From positions 11,175,501 to 11,239,500 of the forward strand of contig JASKMD010000006.1 of NCBI GenBank assembly GCA_030144725.1: 64,000 nucleotides of DNA, given 5' to 3'. Position 1 is the first letter of the stretch, and every line of letters begins with the position of its first letter. The notes under the pieces are model-generated. The model ran no database searches and was not told the origin of the DNA. It saw nothing but the letters and a program-made list of their open reading frames with translations. The DNA is from Haematococcus lacustris. Lineage: Eukaryota; Chlorophyta; Chlorophyceae; Chlamydomonadales; Haematococcaceae. Position numbers and translations under genes: made by a program. Of the stretch, positions 62,986-64,000 are shown in pieces.

Positions 62986-64000
62986 TCATTTGACCATCAG
63001 CGCAAGCCATTGGAGTCTTTGCTCGCGTACTGCCACATGTGCCCGCGAACAAATAACAGCGGCGAGACGGGTATCCTTGGGACGGTGAGCCACATCCCTG
63101 TGGCGCCATCTATCTGGCGCAGTGAGCGGGTTGTGCACACATGGAATGTCCGGCAAACACCCAACGCGATGCCTGCCGGGCGTGCAGGGCACCTAGACGG
63201 GGTGATTGAAGCATATGTTCATACTCCCTTCCGTCGAATACACCATTTGGGTCGGCGCACACTAAGGTATCACCGGGTTACACCCCCCCTCCTCTATTGT
63301 GTCATCCACTGTATTGCACCCGCTGCACTCACAAGAAAATGCCTATGAAATGTTTGTTCTTGACCCCTTGGCGCTTTTGTTAAAACAAACCGCACGTTAA
63401 ACAGCCCAGGCCTCTATCAGTTTGACATCTTCAAAGTGACATCATGTTCTCCAAGCAGAATCAGGGCCACGGGGCTGTGGGGTGGCAGTTGAGCTATGAA
63501 ACTTTGCACGCAGGTGGATGGCATGTAGGGGAGTGTAACTCTCAGAGAAGCCGAGTCCAAACTCGGCCATGGTGTGGAGTTGTGTGTCTGAATGCATGGC
63601 TCTGGCCCTGAGATCGGCTAAGGGAGTTGGGGGTCACAGACCAAAGTGAGCTTTTGGCTTAGCTGAGTATGAGCGTTTGTAACAATGTCTAAGAGGAGCG
63701 TAACCTAGTCAGTAGCATGTTGTAGCGTCGGTAAAGAGTTCTTGGCGGTAAAGAGGTGGCATGGGCCATACAGCCATAGGTAGGGAGCGGGCCCCCCCCG
63801 CCTAACCCTGCACCGGTCGCTACCCCTGCTACGTCCGCCCGCCACACCCAACGAGTGGTGCTAGGCGATGGCGCTCGCGAACTGAAATGTCCATGTTACA
63901 TCCTACCGTAAGACACCTCGCGGCCACAACCTCGCGGTGGGCAGCCTCCATTGTCGTGGTCCCCAGCAGGTACTCCCCCAGTCTGTCACCCGCACTGGTA

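Overview
The window looks like nuclear DNA of a volvocalean (chlamydomonadalean) green alga. The supports are many short exons in GC-rich introns full of simple repeats, poly-Q/A/G/S protein tracts, GT-AG splice sites with a few GC-AG ones, plant/algal-type proteins, and mobile elements of kinds known from these algae. A Haematococcus-like species is my best guess, from recollection only. Two 500-base N gaps (3411-3910, 46392-46891) split the window into three contigs.

Layout. (1) 1-3410 is an inverted partial copy of exons that also lie at 16728-20230, and it stops exactly at the first gap. (2) 4048-24926 (+) is a large FAB1/PIKfyve-type phosphatidylinositol-3-phosphate 5-kinase gene: CCT/TCP-1-like domain, Fab1-specific conserved region, long low-complexity linker and complete C-terminal lipid-kinase domain. 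The N-terminus (a FYVE finger, if present) is lost in the gap. (3) 25521-30051 and 36488-38442 are hAT-type DNA transposon copies with CAGG(A/T)GTCCCCAAC ends and 8-bp target duplications. The first is a composite that traps a Ty3/Gypsy integrase fragment and a repeat-rich ORF. (4) 31168-33453 (-) is a ubiquitin-like plus SAYSvFN membrane protein with a mariner-like MITE in one intron. (5) 38591-41210 (-) holds two exons of a DnaJ-type zinc-finger protein, with degenerate TnpB/Fanzor-like sequence between them. (6) 41816-43664 (+) is a complete five-exon frataxin gene. (7) 44667-45711 (-) is a complete three-exon COA1-like membrane protein gene, convergent with frataxin. (8) About 47414-57299 (+) is a many-exon dynamin-like GTPase with bacterial CrfC/YjdA-like G motifs, broken by about ten small frameshifts. 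(9) 57806-62322 is a 5'-truncated LINE (RT plus zinc-knuckle ORFs, minus strand) between 546-bp direct repeats that appear identical. (10) 62323-64000 has only transposon-end fragments and short repeats.

The genes are ordinary eukaryotic housekeeping genes (endosomal phosphoinositide signalling, ER/membrane quality control, mitochondrial iron-sulphur and respiratory assembly, membrane remodelling). They show no operon logic; shared function is visible only for the two mitochondrial genes. Exon limits were read by eye from splice consensus and reading phase and may be off by a few bases. No homology search was run.
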